A DNA stretch of 64,000 nt, from positions 5,540,501-5,604,500 of the forward strand of contig NZ_CP020700.1 in NCBI RefSeq assembly GCF_003932715.1. The letters run 5' to 3'. The notes below the pieces were generated by a model that searched no databases, had not been told where the DNA came from, and worked only from the letters and a program-made list of their open reading frames with translations. Within the stretch, counting starts at the first letter, position 1. Every line of letters starts with the position of its first letter. The DNA is from Streptomyces tsukubensis (lineage in GTDB: Bacteria > Actinomycetota > Actinomycetes > Streptomycetales > Streptomycetaceae). A program made the translations under genes and the position numbers. Positions 41,375 through 50,918 of the stretch are shown one piece after another.

Positions 41375-44095
41375 GTGGAATTTCGTGTACTGGGTCCGGT
41401 TGGTGTGCTGCGTGAAGGCAGTCCGGTTCAGTTGAAACCGAAACCCTTGCAGATGCTGACCGTACTGTTACTGACGCCCGGGCATCATGTGTCGCATCAG
41501 GTTCTGACACGCTACCTCTGGCCCCGGGACGAGAAGCCGAATCCCGGCCGGATCCGGCAGTGCTTTCATCAACTCCGGCGCTCGGTACCGGAAATCTCCC
41601 AGGAGAACGAGCGCGGATCCTGCAGGATTCAGGTCGATCCGCAGAGCATCGACCTCCTGCGCTTTCAGGGGTTCCGCGAGGCCGCCCGAGCCACGGAGAA
41701 CGTGCAGGCGCGGTGCGAGGCTCTGCGGTCGGCACTCGCCGAAGTGAGAGGGACGCCGTTGGAGGACCTGCCCGGTGAGGGATTTGCGCGAAAGCGGTCC
41801 GACCTCGTCACCGATCTCAGGGAACTCACCGTCTCCTGCGTTCAGGCAGAGCTGGACTGCCATGAGGCGGAATCTGCTCTGGAACGCGTCGAATCGGCTC
41901 TTGAGTACTGGCCGGACAGTGAGAGGCTGCTGGCCCTGAATGTCAGGGCTCTGCGTCAACTCCGCCGGGAAGACCTCATAGCTCCGCTTCTCAGCCGCTG
42001 GGAGATGCGTTTCAGCCGCTCCACGACCCATCTCCTGCTTGCCGATACGGCACAGGGCGAGGAGGTGAATACCCGGCCTGCCGGAGCCGCGCCGGGCCCA
42101 TTCCGGTCAAAGCCCCGCCAGCTCCCCGCCGCGGCCACTGATCTGATCGGACGCCGTGCTGAACAACGACTGATTGAACAGGTCGTCCTCGGAAACACTG
42201 CCGGGCGCAGCCGAATCGTCGTGATCGGCGGCCAGCCGGGGGCCGGGAAGACCTCTCTCGCGGTACGTACGGCAAACGTCCTCGAACGACATTTTCCCGA
42301 TGGCACCCTCTACGTCGATCTGCGCGGCTACTCACTGGAGGAGCCGGAGACCCACTGGCGCATTCTGGCGCGATTCCTGAACGACCTCGGGGTCCGTCCC
42401 ACCACCCCGACGGAGGACGGCATGGTGGCCGCGTACCGGGCCGCCCTCGCGGACCGCGCTGTTCTGCTCGTCCTGGACAACGCCTGCGACGAAGGGCACG
42501 TACGACACCTCCTGCCGGGGCCGGGAGCCAGTGCGGCGGTGGTCACCAGCCGCCGTCAACTGCACGGACTGGCGATCAGAGAAGGCGCCGAGCTGGTCAC
42601 CATCCAGACCCTGGACCATGCCGAATCGGCGGCGCTGCTCAGGGCGAGGCTCGGCGACGACCGCATGGGGATGGCCGCCCCCTTCGTCGAAGACGTGATC
42701 AAGCACTGCGGCGGTCAACCCCTGGCACTGACCATCGTCGCTGCGCGGATCGCGGAACACCGGCCTGCGGCGATCGCGGACATCGTCCGTGACCTCTGCC
42801 GGGAGAGCACCAGACTCCGTTCTCTGGACCTCGGCACGGACAATCTCAGCGTACGCATGGTGCTGGAGACCACACACAGCCGACTGCCGCAGCCTCAGGC
42901 GCAGCTCCTCTGGCAGCTCGCGGTGCATCCGGGCCCGACCATCAGTCACGCGGCCGTCCGGGCGATCGCCCCCGACGACACGGTACGCACGGGTGGTGCG
43001 CTCGAAGGCCTGATCCGGATGCACCTGGTCGACGAGCCCGTGGACGAGCGCTACTCGCTGCACGATCTGATCCGCCTCTACGCCCGTGAGATGGCCGGCC
43101 GGCGGGACGAGAACGAGCGGGCCGCCGTGGTGGACGGCATGCTCTCCTTCCTGCTGCACAACGCCTGGTCCTGCGACCGGCGGCTGGACCCGGACCGCAG
43201 GCTGCCCATCGACGAGCCGCGCAGGGGTACGGTCGTCGCTCCCCATGACTCCGCGGCGGCCATGAAGTGGTTCGAGGCGGAGTACCCGACGCTGACGGCC
43301 GCGGTCCGCATGGCCCGCGATCACGGACTCGACCGCTTTGCCTGGCTGCTTCCCATGACCATGGTGACTTTTCAATGGCGTACGAACCGCTATCTGGATG
43401 CGCTCGGCCAGTTGAACCATGCCCGGGAGGCCGCGGAACGGGCGGCCGATCCGGCCGATGTCGCCATGATCCACCGGATGCTCGCCGGTACCCATCGCGG
43501 TCTGGGCGATCGCAACCAGGCGGCACGGGAGCTCCGCTCCGCCGTTCTGCTGAGCGAGCGCGACGGCGACACCTTCAGTGCCGCCCTGAGCCGGCACGCC
43601 CTCGGTGTGCTGCTGCGGGAGAGGGGCGCACCTGCCGAGGCGGAGGAGCAGTTCCGTGCCGCCCTGGCCGTCTTCGAAGACCTGGGGGACCGTTTGGGGA
43701 AGGGAGCAGCACTGTGCGGACTGGGGAACGTCCGCCACGACCTCGGGCAGTACGACGAAGGCCTTGAATACTGCCTTCGGGCGCTCGCAGTGCTGCACGG
43801 GACGGACGATGTCAACGGCCGGGCCCATGTGCTGTACAGCATGGGCCGGATCCGCCGGGCGAAGGAGGAGCACGGTGCAGCCGTCGACGACTTCTCCGCA
43901 GCCGTCGATCTCTACCGCTCCCTCGCCTATGCGAGCAGAGAGGCCAAGGCGCTGATCCGCCTTGCCGAAGCGCTGGAAAGGGCGAATCGTCCCGAGGAGT
44001 CGGAAGGAGCCTTGGAACGGGCCCGGCTTCTGCTGCAGGAACTGGGAGAGCGCGATATCGCCGGAGCGTTGGAACGGATTCGGCGACGATTCTGA
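41375..44095 (+). CDS. SARP/AfsR-type regulator: OmpR-like DNA-binding, BTAD, NB-ARC, TPR; TTA codon
   Basis: 906 residues. The N-terminus, EFRVLGPVGVLREG with LTVLLLTPGHHVSHQVL, is the winged helix of SARP proteins, followed by a BTAD helical domain (about 95-230). An NB-ARC ATPase begins with the P-loop GGQPGAGKTSLAV (about 286-298) and has LLVLDNACD as Walker B. TPR repeats occupy the last 270 residues. AfsR-like proteins switch on secondary metabolism by binding direct repeats near promoters. The GTG at 41375 follows GGGGAGCTGAGG. Codon 32 is TTA (41468-41470), so bldA control is likely. It is convergent with the pPIWI-RE gene with 3 bp between stops. No biosynthetic cluster is adjacent. 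Confidence 0.92.
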   Translation: MEFRVLGPVGVLREGSPVQLKPKPLQMLTVLLLTPGHHVSHQVLTRYLWPRDEKPNPGRIRQCFHQLRRSVPEISQENERGSCRIQVDPQSIDLLRFQGFREAARATENVQARCEALRSALAEVRGTPLEDLPGEGFARKRSDLVTDLRELTVSCVQAELDCHEAESALERVESALEYWPDSERLLALNVRALRQLRREDLIAPLLSRWEMRFSRSTTHLLLADTAQGEEVNTRPAGAAPGPFRSKPRQLPAAATDLIGRRAEQRLIEQVVLGNTAGRSRIVVIGGQPGAGKTSLAVRTANVLERHFPDGTLYVDLRGYSLEEPETHWRILARFLNDLGVRPTTPTEDGMVAAYRAALADRAVLLVLDNACDEGHVRHLLPGPGASAAVVTSRRQLHGLAIREGAELVTIQTLDHAESAALLRARLGDDRMGMAAPFVEDVIKHCGGQPLALTIVAARIAEHRPAAIADIVRDLCRESTRLRSLDLGTDNLSVRMVLETTHSRLPQPQAQLLWQLAVHPGPTISHAAVRAIAPDDTVRTGGALEGLIRMHLVDEPVDERYSLHDLIRLYAREMAGRRDENERAAVVDGMLSFLLHNAWSCDRRLDPDRRLPIDEPRRGTVVAPHDSAAAMKWFEAEYPTLTAAVRMARDHGLDRFAWLLPMTMVTFQWRTNRYLDALGQLNHAREAAERAADPADVAMIHRMLAGTHRGLGDRNQAARELRSAVLLSERDGDTFSAALSRHALGVLLRERGAPAEAEEQFRAALAVFEDLGDRLGKGAALCGLGNVRHDLGQYDEGLEYCLRALAVLHGTDDVNGRAHVLYSMGRIRRAKEEHGAAVDDFSAAVDLYRSLAYASREAKALIRLAEALERANRPEESEGALERARLLLQELGERDIAGALERIRRRF

Positions 44096-44098
44096 CCC

Positions 44099-47000
44099 TC
44101 AGAGGGTGTCGGCGGCTTCCGCACGCGGGGGCAGCGGCAGCACGTACTCCTCTGCCTTCTCGGCAAGGTGCAGAGGGAGGGGCTTGGCCAGCGCGTCCGG
44201 GTAGTCGGCCGCCTGCCGGAGCTGATGGGCGAGGAGCGCGTAGGCCGCGGGCTCGTCCCCGTCCTCGCGGTGGCAGCCGAGCACGGTGATCTCGGCCAGA
44301 TGCGGATTCCAGGCGGGCACTTCCGTATCCAGGACCAGTTCGCCCTTTCTCCGCCCCTGGGTGACCGGACGCGGGGCCAGCTTGTCCGCCCGGACCGCGC
44401 TCTGTCCGAACTGCAAGGCCTTCTCCGTCGTGCTGTAGAAGACCCGGGGATCGTTGCCGTTCCCGGCCCCCGTGGCCGGGTCGGGACCCCAGAGCCCGGC
44501 GCTCAGTCCGTTGACCCCGCCGGGGTGCCCCGTACCCCACCACCCCGGGGTCTCATGAGCGTCGCCGCCTCCGTCCCGGACGCGTACCAGCCGGAGATCC
44601 GGATCGAGGCCCGCGGCCGGCGCCTGTCCGGACCTGAGCAGATCGCGGCCGACTTGGCCGTCCTGGATCCAGGTCCAGAGCGAACGGAGGTTCTGGGCGT
44701 GCACGAACAGTGCCGTGGGGGCCGTACGCAGCGTCGGCAGAACGTGCTGGAGGAAACCCTCCATGGCCCGCCGTTGCTCGTCCCGGAGCCGGACTCCACG
44801 GAGGTCGCCGTCCGTCTTCCGCGGCGCTTCGCCGCTGTCTCCGTCCTCCGCCCGGGCGTCGGCCACGGGATCCTCCTCCGGTTCCGTCTCCGCTCCCGAA
44901 TCCGGGTCCGCGGCGGTCAGGTCCGCGGCGAACTCCTTCAAACGCTCCAGCCCGGTGCTTCGGGTCAGACGGACCAGCATCGCCGGATAAGGCACCCAGT
45001 CGGCCTGCTCCAGATCCCAGCCGTGGATCCGGGCCCGCCCGCCGGCGTTGCCCTCGGGTGTCATGAGGAGAGCGACGGGCAGGGGATGACGCAACGCCGT
45101 ACGAGTGGGTCCGTCACTGCGGCGCTTCACCGCCCAGACCGCGGCGTACCGCAGATCGTCGGGCAGCAGTCCGCCGAGCGAATGCTCCGGCAGCACCCGG
45201 ACGCCCAATTGCCGGAACCCGTCGAGCCAGCTCATCTGCGCCCGGTGCGAGGCGTTCCGCTCGGTGTTGTACGTCTTGCCGTTCTGCCGGCCGCGGCGGG
45301 GCACCAGCACGAACTGGCTCACCACGCCCGCGTCGGCGCAGCCCAGGCGCACGGCGTACTTGGGATCGGCGAGTTCGGTGGCGAAAACACCCTGGTCGAT
45401 CTCGACGACCGCGAGGGCCGGGCGGTCCGGCAGGGCACCGTCCGCCGAGAGCCACTGCGCGACGGTTCGCCGCCGCTCCATCACACCCTTGACGAACGAC
45501 TCCCTGACCGTGCGGCCCGTGCCCACGGTGAGCCCGTCCCCCAGACCGGCCGAGGGAAGACAGCGCAGGTGCACCGTCAGCTCGGGGGTCTGCCATTCCA
45601 GGACCACGGGGTTGCCGGGGGCAGCGTTGTCGTACGCCGCTTCCGCCTCCATCTCGGTATCGGCACCGGAACCAGGCGCGGCCCCGGCGGCGTGCTCCGG
45701 ATCACCACCGTCGCCCTTGAGCCCGAGAACCCGGGCCAGGGCGGCGATCGCTTCCCGCCGCATGCGATGAGTGGTCCACACCAGCCGCAGCGTCAGCACC
45801 GGCCGGGAGGTATCCACCGGATGGTCGCCGTACCCTTCCTCGGCAAGGAAGCACATCGCGGAAGCAAGGGCGATGCGCCGCTCCTCCGCGGTGCGTGCCC
45901 GCTCCGTCTCGTCCGCCTGCTGCCGGGACGGGCGGTTGTGCGGTTGATGCTCTCCGACGGTGCTGCGCCCGAGATCGGGTACGGGCGCCAAGTGCGCCGG
46001 GAGCGCTTCCCGGACCCATGCGAAGAGCTGGGAACGCTGGTGCGACATGAAGCCGCGCTCCACGGCGTGCGTCCCCATGGCGGCGCTGTGGACGACGGCA
46101 GCGCGTACTCCGGGACCCTCGCCCAGGCGCGCGGCCGGTTCGGTGAGCAGCTCCTCCGGGGAGGGCAGCGGCAAGGACTGGTTCGCAGCGAGAGGCCTGA
46201 GCAGTCCGGCCGGATCGTTCTCGTGCCAGACGTGGGAGCCACGATCACGGGCCCACTCCAGCCGGGCGACCGTATAGCGCCCGGTGAGCGGGGCACCGGG
46301 CAGCCAGGGCACCGGGCAACGCAGATACACCGAGGTACGGCGGCCGGGCGGGAGGTACAGCCGGCCCGTGGTGCGGGAGGGGTGAGTCGCCCAGCGTCGT
46401 ACACCGAAGGAGAAGTGGACCCGCGGCAGGGGATCGAAGGGAACGGAGTGCAGCGACAGCCGGATCACCACCGACCACCACCAGACCTTGCCCCCGGCTT
46501 CGTGCCTCAACGCCTGTGACATCAGTTCGGCGCCGCGGTCGGCCGGGCCCCGGGGGACGGCGTGGAAGGACAGCAGTTCCCCGCCCGAGTCGTACGGGGG
46601 CAGTTGTTCGATTCGTCGCGCAAGCCAGTCCATGGCCAGGCGGTACTGGTACGGCCGGGGCAGAGCGGTACCGCCTTCGCTCGTGGGGCAGCCGAACAGG
46701 TCCAGCTCCGTCTCGCGCCAGACGGGCGGGGCGCTGCGCAGCGCACCCAAGGCCTCTGCGACCTGCTGGGGGGCGCTGACCCTCGGGAGCGTCCCCACCC
46801 AGAGGTTGAGCATGCCCTCCAGGGCTTCGGGCGGGAGGGGGTCGGGGATGTCCCGGGGGACGAGGAACCAGTAGTCGTGGGCCGGTCCACCGGGTTCGGT
46901 TCCGGTGGGGCGCGGCAGTGTGCAGAGCTCCGGACAGAGAGTGGTCAGGGCCCTGTCGAGCCGTCGGGTGGGGACGGTGCGCCAGGGTGCCGCCTCCGGA

Positions 47001-47143
47001 TCCCGCCCGTGGTTCACGAGTTCGAGCAGTGCGGTGTTCCACAGTTCGGGCCGCTCCATGGCGCGGTAGCCGATCGTGAGCGGCTCCGCTCCAGGGGCGG
47101 GCCGGGCAGCGGATCGGGCGATGCGGGCGTAGGGGATTCCCAT
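44099..47143 (-). CDS. pPIWI-RE family Argonaute-like protein
   Basis: 1014 residues. The C-terminal half is a PIWI/RNase H-fold domain. It has VVEIDQGVFATELADPKYAVRLG (about residues 580-605, read as two pieces), VVSQFVLVPRRGRQNGKTYN, and the family-defining end: AWNPHLAEITVLG with the conserved Glu (about 950), AHQLRQAADY with the conserved Arg (about 974), and PLPLHLAEKAEEY. The R and E residues give the family its name. The N-terminal half (about 1-500) corresponds to the pPIWI-RE module region. These proteins are predicted nucleic-acid-guided defence factors that act with a DinG helicase and a REase. The ATG at 47143 follows GAAGGA. It is the last gene of a four-gene operon, 91 bp after the helicase. 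Confidence 0.92.
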   Translation of the reverse strand: MGIPYARIARSAARPAPGAEPLTIGYRAMERPELWNTALLELVNHGRDPEAAPWRTVPTRRLDRALTTLCPELCTLPRPTGTEPGGPAHDYWFLVPRDIPDPLPPEALEGMLNLWVGTLPRVSAPQQVAEALGALRSAPPVWRETELDLFGCPTSEGGTALPRPYQYRLAMDWLARRIEQLPPYDSGGELLSFHAVPRGPADRGAELMSQALRHEAGGKVWWWSVVIRLSLHSVPFDPLPRVHFSFGVRRWATHPSRTTGRLYLPPGRRTSVYLRCPVPWLPGAPLTGRYTVARLEWARDRGSHVWHENDPAGLLRPLAANQSLPLPSPEELLTEPAARLGEGPGVRAAVVHSAAMGTHAVERGFMSHQRSQLFAWVREALPAHLAPVPDLGRSTVGEHQPHNRPSRQQADETERARTAEERRIALASAMCFLAEEGYGDHPVDTSRPVLTLRLVWTTHRMRREAIAALARVLGLKGDGGDPEHAAGAAPGSGADTEMEAEAAYDNAAPGNPVVLEWQTPELTVHLRCLPSAGLGDGLTVGTGRTVRESFVKGVMERRRTVAQWLSADGALPDRPALAVVEIDQGVFATELADPKYAVRLGCADAGVVSQFVLVPRRGRQNGKTYNTERNASHRAQMSWLDGFRQLGVRVLPEHSLGGLLPDDLRYAAVWAVKRRSDGPTRTALRHPLPVALLMTPEGNAGGRARIHGWDLEQADWVPYPAMLVRLTRSTGLERLKEFAADLTAADPDSGAETEPEEDPVADARAEDGDSGEAPRKTDGDLRGVRLRDEQRRAMEGFLQHVLPTLRTAPTALFVHAQNLRSLWTWIQDGQVGRDLLRSGQAPAAGLDPDLRLVRVRDGGGDAHETPGWWGTGHPGGVNGLSAGLWGPDPATGAGNGNDPRVFYSTTEKALQFGQSAVRADKLAPRPVTQGRRKGELVLDTEVPAWNPHLAEITVLGCHREDGDEPAAYALLAHQLRQAADYPDALAKPLPLHLAEKAEEYVLPLPPRAEAADTL

Positions 47144-47234
47144 GATGGTCCTTCTCGGAGACTGGCTGGGACGGAGAACGGCCGTGTCCGCCGCTGACCA
47201 CCTCTGGGGTGGACAGCGGTCCGCCGGGTCCGGT

Positions 47235-50200
47235 TCAGGGCGGGGGCGCCGGCGTAACGTTCAGCTCCACCAGCGCCTTGTACAGCGGCTCGTACAGGGT
47301 GCGAACCAGTTCGGCGTCCGGACCTTTGTGCTCGGTGAAGTACGGCTCCAGTACCCGGCGCAGCCGTACCAGCAGTCCCGGGTCGCGCCGCGGGCGCCGG
47401 GGTGCCCCTCCTCCTGCCTGCTCGGCCGCGAGGTCGGGGGCGAATGCGGCGTCGACGAAGACCACCCGGGCCGGTACCCCGCCGCGGACCAGCCGGCCGA
47501 TCACCTGCCAGAGGGTGACCAGCTGATCCCAGGCGAAGGACTCCTTCTCGTGCTCTTCCAATCGCGAGTAGACGTAGCGGCGGGAGACCAGTCGGCGCCA
47601 CTCGCCCCGGGCCTTCCGCCGGAACTCCTGCCCGGCCTCGTCCAGTCCGGCGGAGTCGGCAACGAGACCGCTGAAGGTTCCGCCGTGGGCATCGGGCCGG
47701 TCCCGGACGAAACGGGTGGCCCAGTCGTTGATTGCGAAGACCGACAGATAGAGGTCGTCGGGGCGGGGATGGGGACGGGAGAGGAAGAGCACGGTCCCGA
47801 AGGCGGCCTTGCCCTGCTTGTTGAGGATGTTGTGACCGCGTTCCACCGCCAGCAGCGGGGCCACCAGCAGTTGAGCCTCGGGGTCTTCGGCGAAGGAGGC
47901 CAGGTCGCCGCGGCGCACCGAGGTGACCGTGGTGCTGTCGTCGGCCGTGGCCGGCGGCGGCTCGTCGAGTTCCGCGTCGTCGGCTGTCAGTACGCGTACC
48001 CTGCCCTGCCAGCGTTTGACGGCATGCAGTTGTTCCGCCGCTGCTGTTGCGTCCCGGTAGCTGCCGACCAGAAGGAGTGCCCGCTTCCGCTGTGGGTCGG
48101 TGATCTCCTTGAGTTCGTCTTCCAGGGGACTGGTCATACCGGGGCGGGGCCGCTCCGCCAGTCGCCGGATCATCTGGGCCAACGCCGTCGACCGATTCTC
48201 GGGCCGCTGACCCGACAGGGTCAGCGGCTTACGGGTCTCCGGTTCGAAGAGAAAGCCCGTCCGGAACACCGTCTGCCGGATCGCTTCCCGGGCCTTCACG
48301 TTCGGTTTGAGGACGACTTGTACCGGGGCGAGCACATGGGCCCTGGTGGACGTGCCTGCCCAACTCGTGCCCGACATCAGCAGGACCCGGGGGCCGTCCG
48401 GTTGCGGCGGCCCGCCGCCGTTGCCGAGGCGCGGCAGCCCCAGCAGGAGTTCCCGGCCGATCCCGGCGCAGCGGAAGAAGCGCAGTGTGCCGCTCAGCAG
48501 TCCGTCCTTGTCCGGAGACTGGTCGAGCTTGTCGACGAGGTACTGGAACCCCAGCACGTTTCCCATCGGTGCCTCGGGGATGAGCGGCGCGTAGTCCAGC
48601 GGCGGTTTGCGGGACAGTTCGTTCCCCGTGGCGTCCAGATGCAGCGCCGCCTCCACCTGGGGCCATAGCCGGGTCAGTCGGTCGAGTCGTCGCTCCAGCG
48701 CGTAGAGGAGGAGGGTGAAGGAGAGCCTGCGCACCGAGCGTTTGCGCCAGGCATCGGAGCCGAGGACATCGGCCGGATCGCCGGTGTCTCCGGGGTGCGG
48801 ACGGCCTGCCGACCCGTCGACAGCGGGTGAACCCTGCAGAAGCCGGTCGAGCAGCTTCAGCACACGGGCGCGGGCCCGCCTTTCGTCCAGCCCGTGCAGC
48901 AGGTCGTTCACACACTCCAGCAGCAGCCGGATATCGCCCTCGTAGCTCCCGTTGTTCCCCAGAGGGTCGTCCCGCACCCGGTCGAGAAGGGTCTGGACTT
49001 CGTCGCGCCGCTCTGCCCAGGGCTCCTCGCCCGGTAGGCCGGTCGAGACCTCCTGGTCCTCCTCCGCCTGCTCGTCCTCCTCGTAGAGCAGCCGCTCGTC
49101 GGGTGTGCCGTCGGGATCGTCGGCGGATCGCCAGGTCGGAAACCACTCGGAGAGGAGCTTCTCCTGAAGCGTCCAGGTGTTGAAGTAGTCGATGTCCACC
49201 CATGTGCGAAGCGCGGGATCCGCGATCAGCAGAGCGTAGATCCGGTTGGTGGCTGCCGCGACGATACTCAGCGCCGCGTCCCAGCCCGCGATATCGCGAT
49301 CGGTGAGCTGAAGTCTGCCCTGCTGGGCCAGCTCGTCGATCTTCTTCGTCTGCACCTGGTCCAGCCAGGACTCCGCCAACCCCTGAGTGACGAGAGTGGC
49401 CGACGGAGCGAAGATCTGATCGAAGATCATCTGTACCCGGTCGGCCTCGTCCACGACGATGATGTCGGAGCGCAGACAGGTGAGTTCGAGTTGCCGGATC
49501 CGTTCCTCGTTGAGATGCGCGGGTACGGACGACGAGACCAGACTCCACGGGTTGGCGACCCAGATCTCCGCTTCCACCTGGTCCCGGGCCACGCCGTGCC
49601 GGGGGCAGCCGCTCCACAGCGGGCATCCGGCGGGGGTGCCGAGGAGCGCCGTCTCGGGCCGGTCGTCCGGCAGGGACTCGTTCCGCCCACGGCGACCGGT
49701 CGGGCGGTACGAGGGCGCTCTGCCGGGATCCTCCCCGGACCTGCCGGGTTCCCCTGCTCCGTCGTCCGCGCCCGGGTCCGGCCCCTTCGGATAGAGCCCG
49801 GTACACGGTCCGTCCGCGTAACGGAGCGGCTGCGCCTGTTCGTCGCGCAGGGCGTCCACGACACAGACGGTGCTGAGATCGTCGAAGCCCGCAGCATCGT
49901 GCAGCAGCAGCCGGTGCTCGCCCTGGGAAGCCAGTCGGCGGTGCAGCCGCTGGATATGCGTCTCCCGCGTGGTCGGCCCGAGGAGCGGTACGGCGCGCAG
50001 TCCGAGGGAACGGAAGGTGTCGACCAGCCGGAGCTGCTCGGCCACGTCGCCGACGACCAGGGTGGTCCTCAGAATCGGCGCACCGGGATTCCACCGGTCC
50101 CGTGTGGCGGCCCAGACGGCGATGAGGATCATCAGAGTCGATTTTCCGGCGCCCACCATGCCCACGAGGTGGACCAGTTCGTCCAGGCACAGTTCGCCTC

Positions 50201-50918
50201 CGTCGCGGAACCCGTCCCCGTCCCGGACCGCCAGCTCCAGATCGGCCAGCCGGCTGGACCAGTCGCCGTCGATGAGCTGGTCCATCCAGAGCGCCGTGGC
50301 GGCCAGCTCGTGACGGGGCACGGGCAGTGCACCCGAGGCCCGCCGGTCGCTGCCGGACAGCGGATGGCCGGGAACCGGTCCGCCGATCAGCTCAGGGGGC
50401 AGGTTCACCGAGCCGACCCGGCCGCGGTCGACGAAGGAGTGCCGGCCTGCCTCGGCAAGCTTCAACGACCGGGTCGAAAAGCCCGGGACGCCGTCCAGTG
50501 CGGCGTCGTAGTGCTGGAACCGCCAGGGTGCGACCGCCGGAACGACCTGGCGGAACGCACCGTTCCCATCCGTCACCCGATAGCCGCGCAGCCGCTGCGG
50601 CAGCTGCCGGTAGATCTCCAGATACTGCTCCCACAGGCGGTGCCGACGCAGTGTCCAGAGCCGGTGCCGGGCCGCCGTGAGCATGATCTCTTCCTGTTCC
50701 CCCACCGGGATCCCGGCAGCACGGGCGAAAGGGTAGCCACCGAGCAGGACCCAGGCGTCCCGTGCCGGCCGCGAGGGATCCAGCCGCTGGAGGAGTCTGA
50801 GAGCCAGTTCCACCTGGGCCAGTTGCACCGGCTTCACATCGGGCTGTTCCTCCCGTACCTCACTCCAGCCCGTGAGGTTCTTCGTGACTTCCCGGTGCCA
50901 GGTTTCACGGTCACGCAT
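47235..50918 (-). CDS. DinG-like superfamily 2 helicase of the pPIWI-RE island
   Basis: 1227 residues. Walker A is VGMVGAGKSTLM (GKST about 259), Walker B is DIIVVDEADR (about 486-495), and motif VI is QVIGRLVRG (about 1138-1146). Four cysteines between Walker A and B (in TVC, GPC, GCPLW and SGCPRHG, about 349, 369, 430 and 436) could bind the Fe-S cluster of XPD/DinG helicases; a charged Gly/Asp/Arg insertion separates the second and third. It would unwind DNA or R-loops for the PIWI protein. The ATG at 50918 has GGAGGAGG 8 nt upstream and overlaps the REase gene stop by 8 nt, indicating coupling. Confidence 0.9.
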   Translation of the reverse strand: MRDRETWHREVTKNLTGWSEVREEQPDVKPVQLAQVELALRLLQRLDPSRPARDAWVLLGGYPFARAAGIPVGEQEEIMLTAARHRLWTLRRHRLWEQYLEIYRQLPQRLRGYRVTDGNGAFRQVVPAVAPWRFQHYDAALDGVPGFSTRSLKLAEAGRHSFVDRGRVGSVNLPPELIGGPVPGHPLSGSDRRASGALPVPRHELAATALWMDQLIDGDWSSRLADLELAVRDGDGFRDGGELCLDELVHLVGMVGAGKSTLMILIAVWAATRDRWNPGAPILRTTLVVGDVAEQLRLVDTFRSLGLRAVPLLGPTTRETHIQRLHRRLASQGEHRLLLHDAAGFDDLSTVCVVDALRDEQAQPLRYADGPCTGLYPKGPDPGADDGAGEPGRSGEDPGRAPSYRPTGRRGRNESLPDDRPETALLGTPAGCPLWSGCPRHGVARDQVEAEIWVANPWSLVSSSVPAHLNEERIRQLELTCLRSDIIVVDEADRVQMIFDQIFAPSATLVTQGLAESWLDQVQTKKIDELAQQGRLQLTDRDIAGWDAALSIVAAATNRIYALLIADPALRTWVDIDYFNTWTLQEKLLSEWFPTWRSADDPDGTPDERLLYEEDEQAEEDQEVSTGLPGEEPWAERRDEVQTLLDRVRDDPLGNNGSYEGDIRLLLECVNDLLHGLDERRARARVLKLLDRLLQGSPAVDGSAGRPHPGDTGDPADVLGSDAWRKRSVRRLSFTLLLYALERRLDRLTRLWPQVEAALHLDATGNELSRKPPLDYAPLIPEAPMGNVLGFQYLVDKLDQSPDKDGLLSGTLRFFRCAGIGRELLLGLPRLGNGGGPPQPDGPRVLLMSGTSWAGTSTRAHVLAPVQVVLKPNVKAREAIRQTVFRTGFLFEPETRKPLTLSGQRPENRSTALAQMIRRLAERPRPGMTSPLEDELKEITDPQRKRALLLVGSYRDATAAAEQLHAVKRWQGRVRVLTADDAELDEPPPATADDSTTVTSVRRGDLASFAEDPEAQLLVAPLLAVERGHNILNKQGKAAFGTVLFLSRPHPRPDDLYLSVFAINDWATRFVRDRPDAHGGTFSGLVADSAGLDEAGQEFRRKARGEWRRLVSRRYVYSRLEEHEKESFAWDQLVTLWQVIGRLVRGGVPARVVFVDAAFAPDLAAEQAGGGAPRRPRRDPGLLVRLRRVLEPYFTEHKGPDAELVRTLYEPLYKALVELNVTPAPPP

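Noticed and set aside
41375..44095. A biosynthetic gene cluster controlled by the SARP/AfsR regulator
   Set aside because: No synthase, NRPS, PKS, terpene or RiPP enzyme genes lie next to it, so only the regulator can be claimed.
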